A stretch of 35,099 bases of DNA from Bacteroidia bacterium (GCA_020051175.1 JAGVJJ010000055.1:1-35099); one strand, 5' to 3'. Counted from the first letter of the stretch, positions 24,224 through 33,538 are shown. Translations and numbers: made by a program. The notes: a model not told the origin generated them from the letters alone.

Positions 24224-26716
24224 ATGAAAAAAAAATATATCCTTTTAATACTTTGTACTTACAGTATTGCCGGGAACTCTCAGAATTTTGAATGGGCTAA
24301 AAGAGCTGGCTTGTGGGCCTATGATTATGGCCTGGGTGCAGGAACAGATAATGCCGGCAATGTATACATAGCAGGTAAATACGAACAGAACGCAAATTTT
24401 AGTGGTACTGTGGTGCCTTGTCAGGGCAACCATGATATTTATCTGGCAAAATATACATCGTCCGGGTCATTATTATGGGTACGCACTGCGGGCGGTTATT
24501 CCGGTGATTATGCGCATTGCCTTTCGATTGGCAATTCTTTCGTGTACATAGGTGGTGAAGTGGAAGGAAATGGTCCGGTAAAATTTATAGGCACGTCAAC
24601 CACATTGCAGGCCAAAGGTTCCAATGATATTGTGATTGCTAAATACGACCTGAACGGAAACCTTATCTGGGCACGCAATGACGGTGGTATTTACAATGAA
24701 GAGGCTCGTGGAATAACACATGATGCAGCCGGAAATATTTATGCATGTGGTTTTTTTAATACCAAAGCGGTGTTTGGCTCTTCCATTACCATTACCGGCT
24801 ATGGCGACAGGGATATTTTTGTGGCAAAATACAGTCCGAATGGCACACCATTGTGGGTAAGAAAAGCGGGAAGCTCAGGTAAAGATGAAGCACGGTCAAT
24901 CAAATGCGATGCTTCAGGAAACGTATATGTTACAGGGGTATTTAAAGGAGCTGCCAGTTTTGGTAGTCAGACAGTGTATTCAAACGGAAATTCGGATATG
25001 TTTATTGCCAAATATTCACCGGCAGGTGACCTGATTTGGGTGAAAACAGCCGGAGGCAGCTGGGATGAAGGTGGCTGGGGACTGGCTATTGATAATGCCG
25101 GTAAGATATTTGTTGCCGGTGAATTCAATGCTTCCGTAAATTTTGGTGGTATGCAGTTAAATACTACCGGAAGCACCGATATTTTTGTAGCTCGCTACAA
25201 TTCTTCCGGAAGTGTGGAATGGGCCAAGAAAGCAGGTGGCAACGGTGTAGACAGGGCTAGGGCAATTGCTACGGATGGAAGCAACCTCTTTATTACCGGA
25301 CAATTTAGCGGCACTGCTTATTTTGGTTCCACTACCCGGTATTCTGCGGATGCATCGGATGTTTTTGTTGCAGCACTCAACAATAGCGGCAATTTTCTCT
25401 GGGCATCCTCCGTTGGCGGTTCTGCAGATGCACCCGAAGATTTGGGTTTTGAATCCGGAAGTGCAATATGTACCGGACCTGGTGCAAGCGTATATGCAAC
25501 AGGTGCAATTCTTAATGGGGGACAGTTTGGTTCTACCACGCTGAATGCATACAGTCGTACTGATATTTTCCTTACAAAGCTGAAAAATGGTTCCGGTGGA
25601 AGTGGCGATGGTGGAACAGGCACACAACTTATTGCTTCCGGAGCATCATGGAAATACCTTGATAATGGCAGCAACCAGGGAACGGCCTGGAGAACACTTT
25701 CTTATTCGGATGCTGCGTGGAAAACCGGCAGTTCCCAACTGGGGTATGGCGATGGCGATGAGGCGACAGTTGTAGGATATGGACCAAATCCTAATAACAG
25801 GTTCATTACTACCTACTTTAGAAAAACATTTACCATAGCAAATAAGTCCTCCATTTCAGGGTTGGAACTGAGCCTTATACGTGATGATGGTGCTGTTGTA
25901 TATATCAATGGTGCCGAAGTTTACCGAAGCAATATGCCATCTGGAACAGTTAGCTATAATACATTGGCAACAACGTATACGAATAACGAATCCAATTATG
26001 AGATTGCAAACATTTCACCCGCAACTTTGGTTAACGGTACAAATGTTGTTGCAGTAGAAGTCCATCAGAATGCCGGTTCAAGCTCTGATTTGAGTTTTAA
26101 TTTAAAACTAAAAACATTAAGTGGTGGTATTATTGAAAATGAAAATTCTCCTACCGAAGAATTTCGTGCCGCAACTACTTTGGATATAACAAACAATGAA
26201 AATGCTGTTGTTGTCAATTGGAAAACACCTGAAGATGATAGCACTGAATATTTCATTGTAGAAAGAAGCCTTGACCAGGAAAATTATGCGAGTATTGGTG
26301 TTGTTAAAGCTTCGCCTGGTATTTCAAATTATGAATTTAGGGACGATCAGCTTCCTGATACTATCCAGAATGCAGAAGTTTACTACCGTGTTAATATGTC
26401 CGATTATGATGGTAAAGCCTCTTACACCCCCACCAAATCTATTGGAATAAATATAAAGGAAGAGCTTGAACATGTGATATTCGATTTTTATCCGAACCCG
26501 GCCACCAATTCATTTACGCTGTATGTTTCCCAACCGGAGGGCCAAAAATATATGTATACGCTTTATGACCTTAAGGGACAGAAAATAATGGAATCCGTCA
26601 TTACATCAAATACTACCGTTATTGACATAAGCAGTCTTAGTGCCGGTATTTATCTTGTAGGTATAAACTCGGCCGACAGGCAGGTTTTCCAGGAAAAAAT
26701 TGTTGTACAGAAATAG
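24224..26716 (+). CDS. T9SS-secreted seven-bladed propeller (SBBP repeat) protein
   Basis: 830 residues. Signal peptide ~1–19 (… I-A-G-N-S-Q). Residues ~23–450 hold seven ~60-residue repeats, each running W-[AV]-[KR]-x-A-G-G … G-N-[IV]-Y-x-[TA]-G … F-G-S … D-[IM]-F-[VI]-A-K-Y-x-x-x-G, which suggests a seven-bladed beta-propeller of the SBBP type. Residues ~465–635 resemble a carbohydrate-binding-like beta-sandwich (I-R-D-D-G-A-V-V-Y-I-N-G-A-E-V). Residues ~650–745 are fibronectin-III-like. The last ~75 residues are a type IX secretion sorting domain (D-F-Y-P-N-P-A-T-N … S-A-G-I-Y-L-V … Q-E-K-I-V-V-Q-K). Surface display or release is expected. Its ligand is unknown. Confidence 0.92.
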   Translation: MKKKYILLILCTYSIAGNSQNFEWAKRAGLWAYDYGLGAGTDNAGNVYIAGKYEQNANFSGTVVPCQGNHDIYLAKYTSSGSLLWVRTAGGYSGDYAHCLSIGNSFVYIGGEVEGNGPVKFIGTSTTLQAKGSNDIVIAKYDLNGNLIWARNDGGIYNEEARGITHDAAGNIYACGFFNTKAVFGSSITITGYGDRDIFVAKYSPNGTPLWVRKAGSSGKDEARSIKCDASGNVYVTGVFKGAASFGSQTVYSNGNSDMFIAKYSPAGDLIWVKTAGGSWDEGGWGLAIDNAGKIFVAGEFNASVNFGGMQLNTTGSTDIFVARYNSSGSVEWAKKAGGNGVDRARAIATDGSNLFITGQFSGTAYFGSTTRYSADASDVFVAALNNSGNFLWASSVGGSADAPEDLGFESGSAICTGPGASVYATGAILNGGQFGSTTLNAYSRTDIFLTKLKNGSGGSGDGGTGTQLIASGASWKYLDNGSNQGTAWRTLSYSDAAWKTGSSQLGYGDGDEATVVGYGPNPNNRFITTYFRKTFTIANKSSISGLELSLIRDDGAVVYINGAEVYRSNMPSGTVSYNTLATTYTNNESNYEIANISPATLVNGTNVVAVEVHQNAGSSSDLSFNLKLKTLSGGIIENENSPTEEFRAATTLDITNNENAVVVNWKTPEDDSTEYFIVERSLDQENYASIGVVKASPGISNYEFRDDQLPDTIQNAEVYYRVNMSDYDGKASYTPTKSIGINIKEELEHVIFDFYPNPATNSFTLYVSQPEGQKYMYTLYDLKGQKIMESVITSNTTVIDISSLSAGIYLVGINSADRQVFQEKIVVQK

Positions 26717-26734
26717 AGCTATATACTGTTTTTA

Positions 26735-26789
26735 TTAGCCACAGATTCACAGATTTGGAAGATTTTTCAAATCTGTGAATCTGTGCTAA
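26735..26789. terminator. Long perfect hairpin after the T9SS gene
   Basis: An 18-base arm (26740–26757) is exactly complementary to 26768–26785 around a 10-base loop. With one bulged C the stem extends through TTAG/CTAA. Each arm contains tandem copies of CACAGATT or its complement. It lies 23 bases after the stop codon and probably ends transcription or stabilises the transcript. The composition resembles dispersed intergenic palindromes of bacterial genomes. Confidence 0.6.
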
Positions 26790-26867
26790 AATTATTTCAC
26801 CAGATGTTCCATATTCTGAATAATCCCTATTTCTTTTCCTTCATTTAGCGGCTGAATTTTTTATTGC

Positions 26868-26875
26868 TATATTTG
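26868..26875 (+). promoter_or_regulatory. -7 element of the M16 peptidase gene
   Basis: TATATTTG fits TAnnTTTG, with TTTA 20 bases upstream. Transcription would start about 46 bases before the ATG at 26927. This argues against the in-frame TTG at 26864 as the start. Confidence 0.5.
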
Positions 26876-26926
26876 ATCAGTTGTTTGTTGTATTCAACCG
26901 ACTCTAAAAAACAACTTCTGTTTAAA

Positions 26927-28168
26927 ATGATAAAATTTGAAAAATTCGAGCTGGATAACGGATTAAAAGTGATTGTTCACCAGGACAAATCTACTCCATT
27001 GGCTTGCATAAATATATTGTACGATGTTGGTGCAAGAGATGAAAGCCCAGAACAAACAGGGTTTGCGCACCTTTTTGAACACCTCATGTTTGGTGGTTCG
27101 GTCAACATACCCAATTACGATGAGCCTTTGCAGCGTGTAGGTGGTGAAAACAATGCTTTTACAACCAACGATATTACCAACTACCACTTAACGCTTCCTT
27201 CGGAAAACCTCGAAACCGGCTTCTGGTTGGAATCGGACAGGATGCTGAGCCTTGCATTCTCTGAAAAAAGCCTCGAAGTTCAGAGGAATGTGGTTATAGA
27301 AGAATTCAAACAGCGCTACCTGAACCAGCCTTATGGGGATGTATGGTTGCTCTTACGCCCAATGGCTTATAAAGTACACCCTTACAGATGGGATACCATT
27401 GGCAAAGAAATCTCTCATATTGAAAATGCCAGAATAGAGGATGTAAAAAGCTTTTTCAGACGGTTTTACTGTCCTAATAACGCTATTCTTGTGGTGGCAG
27501 GAAATGTTACAACAAGTGAGGTAAGGGCACTGGCCGAAAAATGGTTCGGCAATATTCCGAAAGGCCCCGAAAATAAACGTAAACTGCCTGCAGAGCCATT
27601 GCAAACGGAAGCTCGCAGTTTAACCGTAGAAAGAGATGTGCCTGCAAATGCTATCTATAAAGCATATCACATGTGTGCCAGGATGGATGAAGAGTATTAC
27701 GCTACCGATTTGCTGTCGGATATTCTGTCGCAGGGAAATTCCTGCAGGCTCCACAACAGCCTGATAAAAGATAAACAATTATTTTCCGATATACAGGCCT
27801 ATGTACTGGGCGATTTTGAAAAAGGGCTTTTTGTGGTATCCGGCAAACTGAGTGCTGGCGTTACAATGGAACAGGCGGATGCAGGAATAAAGCGGGAATT
27901 GGAAAAATTGCAGGGAGAGCTTGTGACCGAGAATGAGCTTACCAGGGTAAAAAATAAGATAGAGGCATCGCATACATTTGGAGAGATGGATGTGCTGAAT
28001 AAGTCCACCAATCTGGCCATTGCCGAATTGCTGGATGAAGCTTCCATGATCAATAAAGAAATTGAAAGGTACCAGGCTGTAACATCCGAAAAAATCAAGG
28101 AGCAGGCACGCATCATTTTCAGGGATGAGAATTGCTCCACCCTGTATTATAAGGCTAAAAAGAATTAG
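26927..28168 (+). CDS. M16-family zinc metallopeptidase
   Basis: 413 residues from the ATG at 26927. An in-frame TTG at 26864 is rejected because the predicted promoter overlaps it and the extension is unlike the family. The first M16 half carries the inverted zinc motif H48-L-F-E51-H52 and the downstream helix with V-V-I-E-E-F-K-Q-R that supplies the third ligand. The second half (~190–400) is the non-catalytic M16 domain. No signal peptide is seen, so a cytoplasmic role is likely unless exported otherwise. Members of this length normally work as dimers degrading or processing peptides. It is not closely spaced with its neighbours. Confidence 0.92.
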   Translation: MIKFEKFELDNGLKVIVHQDKSTPLACINILYDVGARDESPEQTGFAHLFEHLMFGGSVNIPNYDEPLQRVGGENNAFTTNDITNYHLTLPSENLETGFWLESDRMLSLAFSEKSLEVQRNVVIEEFKQRYLNQPYGDVWLLLRPMAYKVHPYRWDTIGKEISHIENARIEDVKSFFRRFYCPNNAILVVAGNVTTSEVRALAEKWFGNIPKGPENKRKLPAEPLQTEARSLTVERDVPANAIYKAYHMCARMDEEYYATDLLSDILSQGNSCRLHNSLIKDKQLFSDIQAYVLGDFEKGLFVVSGKLSAGVTMEQADAGIKRELEKLQGELVTENELTRVKNKIEASHTFGEMDVLNKSTNLAIAELLDEASMINKEIERYQAVTSEKIKEQARIIFRDENCSTLYYKAKKN

Positions 28169-28288
28169 CCGGACTTTAATTACCGCTGACCGTTTTTTCT
28201 GATTTTATATTGTGTTAAAGAAGGTGTTGGAGTATTAGTTTTTAATATATTAGTTCCCGATTCGCTACCTTAAACAGGTTTAAAATAC

Positions 28289-29164
28289 ATGGCTATAAAA
28301 GCAAAAATTCTCACGTACTCTGTTTTGTTCATTATCGCTAGCCTTATTATCGCCTGTGGAAATGAGCGACCTGTTGAAACAGCTAAAACAGAAGTGGTTT
28401 CAGAGGACACTCTTTCTACGGATGAAATGATGGCCGTAACTTACACGCTTCCATCCCCGCTCCAGATTGCATCGATTTTTAAAAAATCAGGGCTTAAGTA
28501 CCAGGAAGACCTTACCAGCAAACAAAAAGATCCGGCCAATTACATGACAAACATGAGTAAGGCCCTTAACCTCGGTGTATACAGTGCGGATTTATCCTAT
28601 GCACTCCTCAACAAGCAGAATCAAACGGCAATGGAATACATGAAGCTTAGCCGTCAGATTGCCGGGTATCTTGGTATTGGTAGTGTTTATGAGGTAAACG
28701 ACATCGCCAAGCGTTTTGAACAGAATATCGGAACTGAAGATTCATTAACGGTTATTATTTCAGAACTTCAGATGGAAATGGATTTTTACCTCGATGAAAA
28801 CAATCAGCAGGAGATTACAGCAATTGCCTTTGCAGGTGCCTGGATTGAAAGTATGTACATCGCATCTGAAGTAAACAAAAAGACAAAGCAAAAGAAACTG
28901 AATAAAAAATTTGCTGCCCAGATGGAAATCCTGGAAAGCATCCTTAATGCCTTGAAAGTAGGTGAAAAACATGAACCGGAAATCAGGGCCATGAGGGAGA
29001 GTTTGCAAAAAATACAAAATAACTATGAAGGGTTCCCAAGTGTAAAAAGAGTTAAAAATGCCGATGAAGAAACTGAAAAAATAGAGCTTTCGGATGATGA
29101 ATTGGCGCTCTTAAGTAAAGAAATCACAGCCTTGAGGTGGAAGTTTGTGAATGGTGAATTTTAA
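28289..29164 (+). CDS. Conserved-looking lipoprotein of unknown function
   Basis: 291 residues. The N-terminal hydrophobic stretch ends in L-I-I-A-C23, a lipobox, so the mature protein should be lipid-anchored in the envelope. The remainder is mostly helical and charged with no enzyme motif I recognise; A-L-N-L-G-V-Y-S-A-D-L-S-Y and the ~170–240 region suggest a helical bundle. It is followed 37 bases later by a small exported protein on the same strand, so the two may be cotranscribed. No function is proposed. Confidence 0.8.
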   Translation: MAIKAKILTYSVLFIIASLIIACGNERPVETAKTEVVSEDTLSTDEMMAVTYTLPSPLQIASIFKKSGLKYQEDLTSKQKDPANYMTNMSKALNLGVYSADLSYALLNKQNQTAMEYMKLSRQIAGYLGIGSVYEVNDIAKRFEQNIGTEDSLTVIISELQMEMDFYLDENNQQEITAIAFAGAWIESMYIASEVNKKTKQKKLNKKFAAQMEILESILNALKVGEKHEPEIRAMRESLQKIQNNYEGFPSVKRVKNADEETEKIELSDDELALLSKEITALRWKFVNGEF

Positions 29165-29201
29165 CGGTTAGAAACGAGAATATTTTTTCAGAAGGTTTAA
29201 A

Positions 29202-29684
29202 ATGAAACGAAAGAAAATTGCCATTGCTTGTTTGTTTGCTTGCTGTGCAATTCTGCTGAGTGTGCCGGTTTTTGGTCAATGCACAGCACGCTCTATTATT
29301 AAGAACTGTAAATCAATGTTCAGTCCTCCGTATACATACAGCGGATGCTGGATGAAAGAATTTGTTCTTACTAATAAATACCAGCGTGTTGAGGGACATT
29401 TTGTTGCTCTTGAGGGTTTGAAATACCAGATACTTTTTTGTTCATCCGGCAGTGCTGAAGGGGTTACGGTGAATATTTACGACAGAAGCATTGAATCGCT
29501 TAAAAAGCGTAAACTATACGATAGTTCCAAAAACAAAGGGTGTAACCTCTGGAAGTTCGAGCCTACCGTTTCCGGTGACTATTACATCGAATACATTATC
29601 CCGCCAAGTAACACGGGTAAAAACCGTACGGGATGTGTAATGCTCATGCTGGGTACCATTATTGAAACGGGCGATAAACAATAG
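29202..29684 (+). CDS. Small exported protein of unknown function
   Basis: 160 residues with a clear signal peptide (M-K-R-K-K-I-A-I-A … V-F-G-Q, cleavage near residue 26). The mature part has six cysteines (C-T-A-R, N-C-K, G-C-W, F-C-S, G-C-N, G-C-V), which could form periplasmic disulfides, and alternating hydrophobic strands suggesting a beta-sandwich. No known domain is recognised. It is probably in one transcript with the preceding lipoprotein gene. Confidence 0.75.
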   Translation: MKRKKIAIACLFACCAILLSVPVFGQCTARSIIKNCKSMFSPPYTYSGCWMKEFVLTNKYQRVEGHFVALEGLKYQILFCSSGSAEGVTVNIYDRSIESLKKRKLYDSSKNKGCNLWKFEPTVSGDYYIEYIIPPSNTGKNRTGCVMLMLGTIIETGDKQ

Positions 29685-29786
29685 TTTAATTAAATGATTA
29701 AGCAAAAGGCAAAGACAATCCAAATACAGGCAATTTTTTTGCACCCAAAACAAGCCTAACCCTGAACCTTAAACTTTCAAGCCCCA

Positions 29787-29853
29787 ACTTCCGACTTCCG
29801 ACTTCCGACTTCCGACTTCCGACTTCCGACTTCCGACTTCCGACTTCCGACTT
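29787..29853. repeat. Heptanucleotide tandem repeat before thrS
   Basis: Nine uninterrupted copies of ACTTCCG plus a final ACTT, 67 bases in all. The last copy ends 6 bases before the thrS -7 element, so the array covers the -33 position. Perfect copies indicate recent slippage or expansion. Confidence 0.95.
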
Positions 29854-29859
29854 ATTTAC

Positions 29860-29867
29860 TATATTTG
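29860..29867 (+). promoter_or_regulatory. -7 element of the thrS–infC–rpmI–rplT operon
   Basis: TATATTTG fits TAnnTTTG and lies 56 bases before the thrS ATG. No TTTG exists at the expected distance because that position is inside the ACTTCCG array. Confidence 0.5.
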
Positions 29868-29923
29868 CAATCCTTTAAAATTAACTTCGGATGCCTCTTT
29901 GTATGGGTGTCCGGTAAAAACAA

Positions 29924-31861
29924 ATGATGATAAACATTACTCTACCCGATGGTTCCGTTCGTCAATACGAAGCAGGAACAACAGCACTTCAGATAGCTCA
30001 GTCGATCTCCGAAGGTTTAGCACGAAACGTATTAGCAGCAAAAGTAAATGGTGAGGTGTGGGATGCCACGCGTCCAATTAACGCTGATGCAAAATTGGTA
30101 TTGCTTACCATGAACGATGCGGAGGGCAAATCAACCCTTTGGCACTCTTCTGCCCATCTTATGGCGGAAGCGCTGGAAGCACTTTATCCGGGTACAAAAT
30201 TCGGTATAGGACCGGCAATTGACAATGGTTTTTATTACGACATTGATTTGGGAGGAAAAACCATTTCTCAGGACGATTTTAAGAAGATAGAAGACAAAAT
30301 GCTGGAGCTTGCCCGCCAGGGGAGTGCTTATGTGCGTTCGGAAGTGTCTAAAAAAGATGCGGTTGCTTATTTTAAGGAAAAAGGGGATGAGTATAAGCTG
30401 GAACTGCTTGAAAATCTGGAAGATGGAAATATCACGTTTTACAACCAGGGTAACTTTACCGACCTGTGCCGCGGACCACACATTCCGAATACCAGCTTTA
30501 TAAAAGCCGTAAAACTGATGAATGTGGCAGGAGCCTATTGGAGGGGGGACGAAAAAAATAAAATGCTTACCCGCGTATATGCCATTACATTTACAAAGCA
30601 AAAAGATCTGACGGATTATCTGACCCTTCTGGAGGAAGCTAAGAAACGCGATCACCGTAAACTGGGGAAAGAGCTGGAATTGTTCGCTTTTTCTGAAAAA
30701 GTGGGGATGGGTTTACCATTGTGGCTGCCAAAAGGAGCTGCTTTGCGTGAGCGTTTGGTACAGTTTTTAACAAAAGCACAGCTGAAAAGCGGGTATCTGC
30801 AGGTGGCAACACCACATATCGGGAACAAGAACTTATACATCACTTCCGGGCATTATGAAAAGTATGGCGCAGACTCGTTTCAGCCCATCCGTACGCCCCA
30901 TGAAGGGGAGGAGTTCTTCCTGAAACCGATGAACTGTCCTCACCACTGTGAAATATACAAGGCATCCCCTAAATCGTACAAAGATTTACCCGTTCGTTAT
31001 GCCGAATTTGGTACCGTTTACAGGTATGAACAGGCAGGAGAATTGCACGGTTTAACCCGTGTAAGGGGCTTTACCCAGGACGATGCGCACTTGTTCTGCC
31101 GTCCGGACCAGGTAAAAGAGGAGTTCTGTAAAGTGATTGATCTGGTGCTTTACGTGTTCAAGGCATTAAATTTTAATGATTATACTGCCCAGATTTCATT
31201 GCGTGACCCGGATAACAAGACAAAATACATCGGTTCTGACGAAAACTGGCACCTGGCGGAGCAGGCGATCATCGAATCTGCACAGGAAAAAGGGTTAAAA
31301 ACAGTAGTTGAGCTCGGAGAAGCCGCTTTTTATGGCCCTAAACTTGATTTTATGGTGAAGGACGCTATAGGGCGCAAGTGGCAGCTGGGAACAATACAGG
31401 TGGATTATAACCTTCCGGAGCGTTTTGAGCTGGAATATACCGGCAGCGATAACCAGAAGCACCGTCCGGTAATGATTCACCGCGCACCTTTCGGGTCGTT
31501 GGAGCGTTTTATTGCAGTATTGATAGAGCATTGCGCAGGAAAATTCCCGCTTTGGCTTAGTCCTGAGCAGGTTACAGTGCTGCCGATAAGCGAAAAATAC
31601 AATAATTACGCAAAAAAAGTTTTAGAATTGCTAAAAAATTACGATATTCGCGGGCTCGTTGACGACCGAAATGAGAAAATCGGTAAGAAAATACGTGATA
31701 CGGAATTGCAAAAAGTGCCGTATATGCTGATTGTAGGGGAAAAGGAAGAGGCTGAAAATAAAGTTTCTGTACGTAAACAGGCAGAAGGCGATTTGGGAAG
31801 CTTTGAAATTGAGCAATTTGCAAAGATTATAAACACTGAAATTGAGAATTTAAAAAATTAA
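29924..31861 (+). CDS. thrS: Threonyl-tRNA synthetase
   Basis: 645 residues, full length for bacterial ThrRS. Order: TGS domain (~1–62, I-T-L-P-D-G-S), editing domain (~65–240, with [10 protein letters not shown] and C-R-G-P-H), class II catalytic core (~245–535, with M-N-C338-P-H-H supplying the zinc cysteine, Y-R-Y-E-Q and [11 protein letters not shown]), and anticodon-binding domain (~545–645). It charges tRNA-Thr and clears mis-made Ser-tRNA-Thr. There are two adjacent ATG codons (29924 and 29927); either gives the same fold. It is the first gene of the classic thrS–infC–rpmI–rplT order, 29 bases before infC. Confidence 0.97.
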   Translation: MMINITLPDGSVRQYEAGTTALQIAQSISEGLARNVLAAKVNGEVWDATRPINADAKLVLLTMNDAEGKSTLWHSSAHLMAEALEALYPGTKFGIGPAIDNGFYYDIDLGGKTISQDDFKKIEDKMLELARQGSAYVRSEVSKKDAVAYFKEKGDEYKLELLENLEDGNITFYNQGNFTDLCRGPHIPNTSFIKAVKLMNVAGAYWRGDEKNKMLTRVYAITFTKQKDLTDYLTLLEEAKKRDHRKLGKELELFAFSEKVGMGLPLWLPKGAALRERLVQFLTKAQLKSGYLQVATPHIGNKNLYITSGHYEKYGADSFQPIRTPHEGEEFFLKPMNCPHHCEIYKASPKSYKDLPVRYAEFGTVYRYEQAGELHGLTRVRGFTQDDAHLFCRPDQVKEEFCKVIDLVLYVFKALNFNDYTAQISLRDPDNKTKYIGSDENWHLAEQAIIESAQEKGLKTVVELGEAAFYGPKLDFMVKDAIGRKWQLGTIQVDYNLPERFELEYTGSDNQKHRPVMIHRAPFGSLERFIAVLIEHCAGKFPLWLSPEQVTVLPISEKYNNYAKKVLELLKNYDIRGLVDDRNEKIGKKIRDTELQKVPYMLIVGEKEEAENKVSVRKQAEGDLGSFEIEQFAKIINTEIENLKN

Positions 31862-31875
31862 TACTAACAAAATTT

Positions 31876-31882
31876 AAGGAGG
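31876..31882 (+). promoter_or_regulatory. Strong Shine-Dalgarno that fixes the infC start
   Basis: AAGGAGG stands 8 bases before the AUA codon at 31891. Such a complete Shine-Dalgarno is seldom seen in this phylum. It points to the non-AUG codon rather than the ATG 141 bases downstream. Confidence 0.7.
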
Positions 31883-31890
31883 AACAAACA

Positions 31891-32550
31891 ATAGCAGCCC
31901 CATTTAACAACAATCCGAACAGATTCCACAAGCCGGCAACTACAACCGGTGGAAATAAATTTGGAGGTCCATCAACTGGTACAACAGGTACCACTACACC
32001 AAGGCCCGACAGTCGTTTTGGCAGAGGTGGAATGAGAAGAAAAGAAGAATTGCATGCCATCAATGAGCGCATCAGGGCACGTGAAGTACGTGTTGTGGGT
32101 GAAGGAATTGAAACAGGGGTTTATCCTATCGATAAAGCACTGGAAATTGCAAAAGAAATGGGGCTTGATTTGGTGGAGATTTCACCAAATGCTGAGCCAC
32201 CGGTGTGTAAAGTAGTTGATTATAAGAAGTTTTTATACGACCAGAAAAAGAAACAAAAGGAACTAAAGGCAAAAGCTGCTAAAACGGTTATCAAAGAAAT
32301 CCGTTTTGGCCCTCAAACCGATGACCATGATTTTAACTTTAAAAAGAATCATGCGATAAAGTTCCTGCAGGAAGGCGCTAAAGTAAAAGCATTTGTGTTC
32401 TTCAAAGGCCGTTCTATTTTATTTAAGGAACAAGGCGAAATATTGCTGCTGCGTTTTGCAAATGAGCTGGAAGAATACGGAAAAGCAGAGCAGATGCCAT
32501 TGCTTGAAGGGAAAAAAATGATCATGGTGATAGCACCTAAGAAGAAATAA
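31891..32550 (+). CDS. infC: Translation initiation factor IF-3 (AUA start)
   Basis: 219 residues if started at ATA 31891; the first ATG is at 32032 (172 residues). The longer start is chosen because a full Shine-Dalgarno precedes it by 8 bases and the frame is open. The added 47 residues are Asn/Thr/Gly-rich and basic, like N-terminal extensions I recall in other Bacteroidota IF-3 proteins. The core has the N-domain ([11 protein letters not shown]), linker ([14 protein letters not shown]) and C-domain ([22 protein letters not shown]). IF-3 binds the 30S subunit and rejects non-AUG starts. A rare start codon would give the autoregulation known for E. coli infC (AUU). Confidence 0.88.
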   Translation: MAAPFNNNPNRFHKPATTTGGNKFGGPSTGTTGTTTPRPDSRFGRGGMRRKEELHAINERIRAREVRVVGEGIETGVYPIDKALEIAKEMGLDLVEISPNAEPPVCKVVDYKKFLYDQKKKQKELKAKAAKTVIKEIRFGPQTDDHDFNFKKNHAIKFLQEGAKVKAFVFFKGRSILFKEQGEILLLRFANELEEYGKAEQMPLLEGKKMIMVIAPKKK

Positions 32551-32596
32551 TTGAGCAATTGAACAGTTGGCAATTCGCAATAAATTATTTTAGAAT

Positions 32597-32669
32597 TTAG
32601 AAATTAGTATTTAGAGTTTAACATTCGTTATTCGTTTAAATTCGTAATTCGCAGGATTAGAAATTAGTA
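32597..32669. repeat. Direct repeat in the infC–rpmI spacer
   Basis: TTAGAAATTAGTA occurs at 32597–32609 and again at 32657–32669. Between the copies lie short ATTCGT-type units. This is low-complexity spacer DNA with no coding potential. Confidence 0.5.
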
Positions 32670-32695
32670 GTAGACAAATAATAAAAATCAACAAA

Positions 32696-32896
32696 ATGCC
32701 TAAAATGAAAACGCATGCCGGAGCAAAGAAGAGATTCTCGCTTACAGGCACAGGAAAAGTGAAACGCAAACATGCTTTCAAAAGCCACATCCTGACGAAA
32801 AAAACAACCAAAGCAAAACGTGCTTTAACTCACGCTGGCCTGGTTGATGAAACAGATTTACCAAGAGTAAAAGCAATGCTTACGATTGGGAAATAG
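32696..32896 (+). CDS. rpmI: 50S ribosomal protein L35
   Basis: 66 residues, highly basic, normal length. It begins [14 protein letters not shown], the L35 signature. It is a structural component of the large ribosomal subunit. It lies between infC and rplT as in most bacteria, here with unusually long spacers (145 and 165 bases) filled with AT-rich repeats. Confidence 0.97.
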   Translation: MPKMKTHAGAKKRFSLTGTGKVKRKHAFKSHILTKKTTKAKRALTHAGLVDETDLPRVKAMLTIGK

Positions 32897-32960
32897 AGAA
32901 GTGGAGAAATAGAGAGTTGGTGAATTAAAATTCACTAAATCTCCAAATCACCAAATCTCT
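32893..32960. repeat. Imperfect palindrome in the rpmI–rplT spacer
   Basis: The centre is GTGAATT (32920–32926) and AATTCAC (32929–32935). Outside it, purine-rich GGAGA/GAGAG units on the left oppose ATCTCC/ATCTCT units on the right, giving a long, loosely paired fold. It resembles degenerate intergenic palindromes common in this phylum. Confidence 0.4.
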
Positions 32961-33061
32961 AAATTAAATTGACTACAGTTCAAAAAAATTAATAACCCGG
33001 TATTCAGTACTAAGTCTCTTTAAACTGTAAGAGCGCTGAATCCAAAAAAACTAAAAACAAA

Positions 33062-33406
33062 ATGCCTAGATCGGTTAACTCGGTGGCTTCAAGAGCCAGA
33101 AGAAAAAAAGTCCTAAGCCAAACTAAAGGTTATTGGGGGGCAAGAAAAAACGTTCTTACAATTGCTAAAAACGTTCTTGAAAAAGGTTTAACGTACGCTT
33201 ACCGCGACAGAAAACAGAAAAAACGTAATTTCCGTGCTATCTGGATTCAGCGTATCAACGCTGGTGTTCGTCCTTATGGTTTATCTTACTCACAGTTCAT
33301 GGGTAAAGTTCACTCTAAAAACATCAACTTAAACCGTAAGGTTTTGGCTGATTTAGCAATGAACCACCCTGAAGCTTTCAAAGCTGTGGTAGAATCAGTG
33401 AAATAG
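33062..33406 (+). CDS. rplT: 50S ribosomal protein L20
   Basis: 114 residues, standard length, basic. It begins [18 protein letters not shown] and contains [12 protein letters not shown] and W-I-Q-R-I-N-A, the L20 core that binds 23S rRNA early in assembly. It is the last gene of the operon and an intrinsic terminator follows 22 bases after the stop. Confidence 0.97.
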   Translation: MPRSVNSVASRARRKKVLSQTKGYWGARKNVLTIAKNVLEKGLTYAYRDRKQKKRNFRAIWIQRINAGVRPYGLSYSQFMGKVHSKNINLNRKVLADLAMNHPEAFKAVVESVK

Positions 33407-33428
33407 AATAATATAAACTACTAATTAC

Positions 33429-33461
33429 AAAAAAGGCTGTCTGAATAAGACGGCCTTTTTT
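33429..33461 (+). terminator. Rho-independent terminator of the translation operon
   Basis: GGCTGTCT (33435–33442) pairs with AGACGGCC (33448–33455) around GAATA with one G·U pair. Six A precede the stem and six T follow it, so it could also work in reverse. Confidence 0.85.
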
Positions 33462-33514
33462 GTTACGGTTTTCTGATAAAAGTGGTTTCTTTGTTTTGAT
33501 AAGCTGTGGGTTGT

Positions 33515-33538
33515 CAGTCTGAGCCCGGTCGAAGACTG
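33515..33538. repeat. Short palindromic repeat (REP-like)
   Basis: CAGTCT (33515–33520) and AGACTG (33533–33538) flank GAGCCCGGTCGA. The CTGAGC…GTCGAAG composition resembles dispersed repeats I recall from many bacterial genomes. Copy number cannot be judged from one window. Confidence 0.45.

Noticed and set aside
25157..25627. 156-codon minus-strand open frame
   Set aside because: It is antisense to the SBBP repeats of the T9SS protein. Its apparent regularity (Cys/Thr/Ile-rich) mirrors the repeats on the coding strand.
29787..29853. CRISPR array
   Set aside because: The repeats are 7 bases long and directly abut one another with no spacers. This is a simple tandem repeat and no cas genes are near.
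30131..30655. 174-codon minus-strand open frame
   Set aside because: It is antisense to the editing domain of thrS, which is clearly coding.
33515..33538. Terminator or attachment site
   Set aside because: A six-base stem with a 12-base loop and no T-tract does not fit a terminator. No second copy is found in the window that would make it an attachment-site pair, so it is listed only as a repeat.
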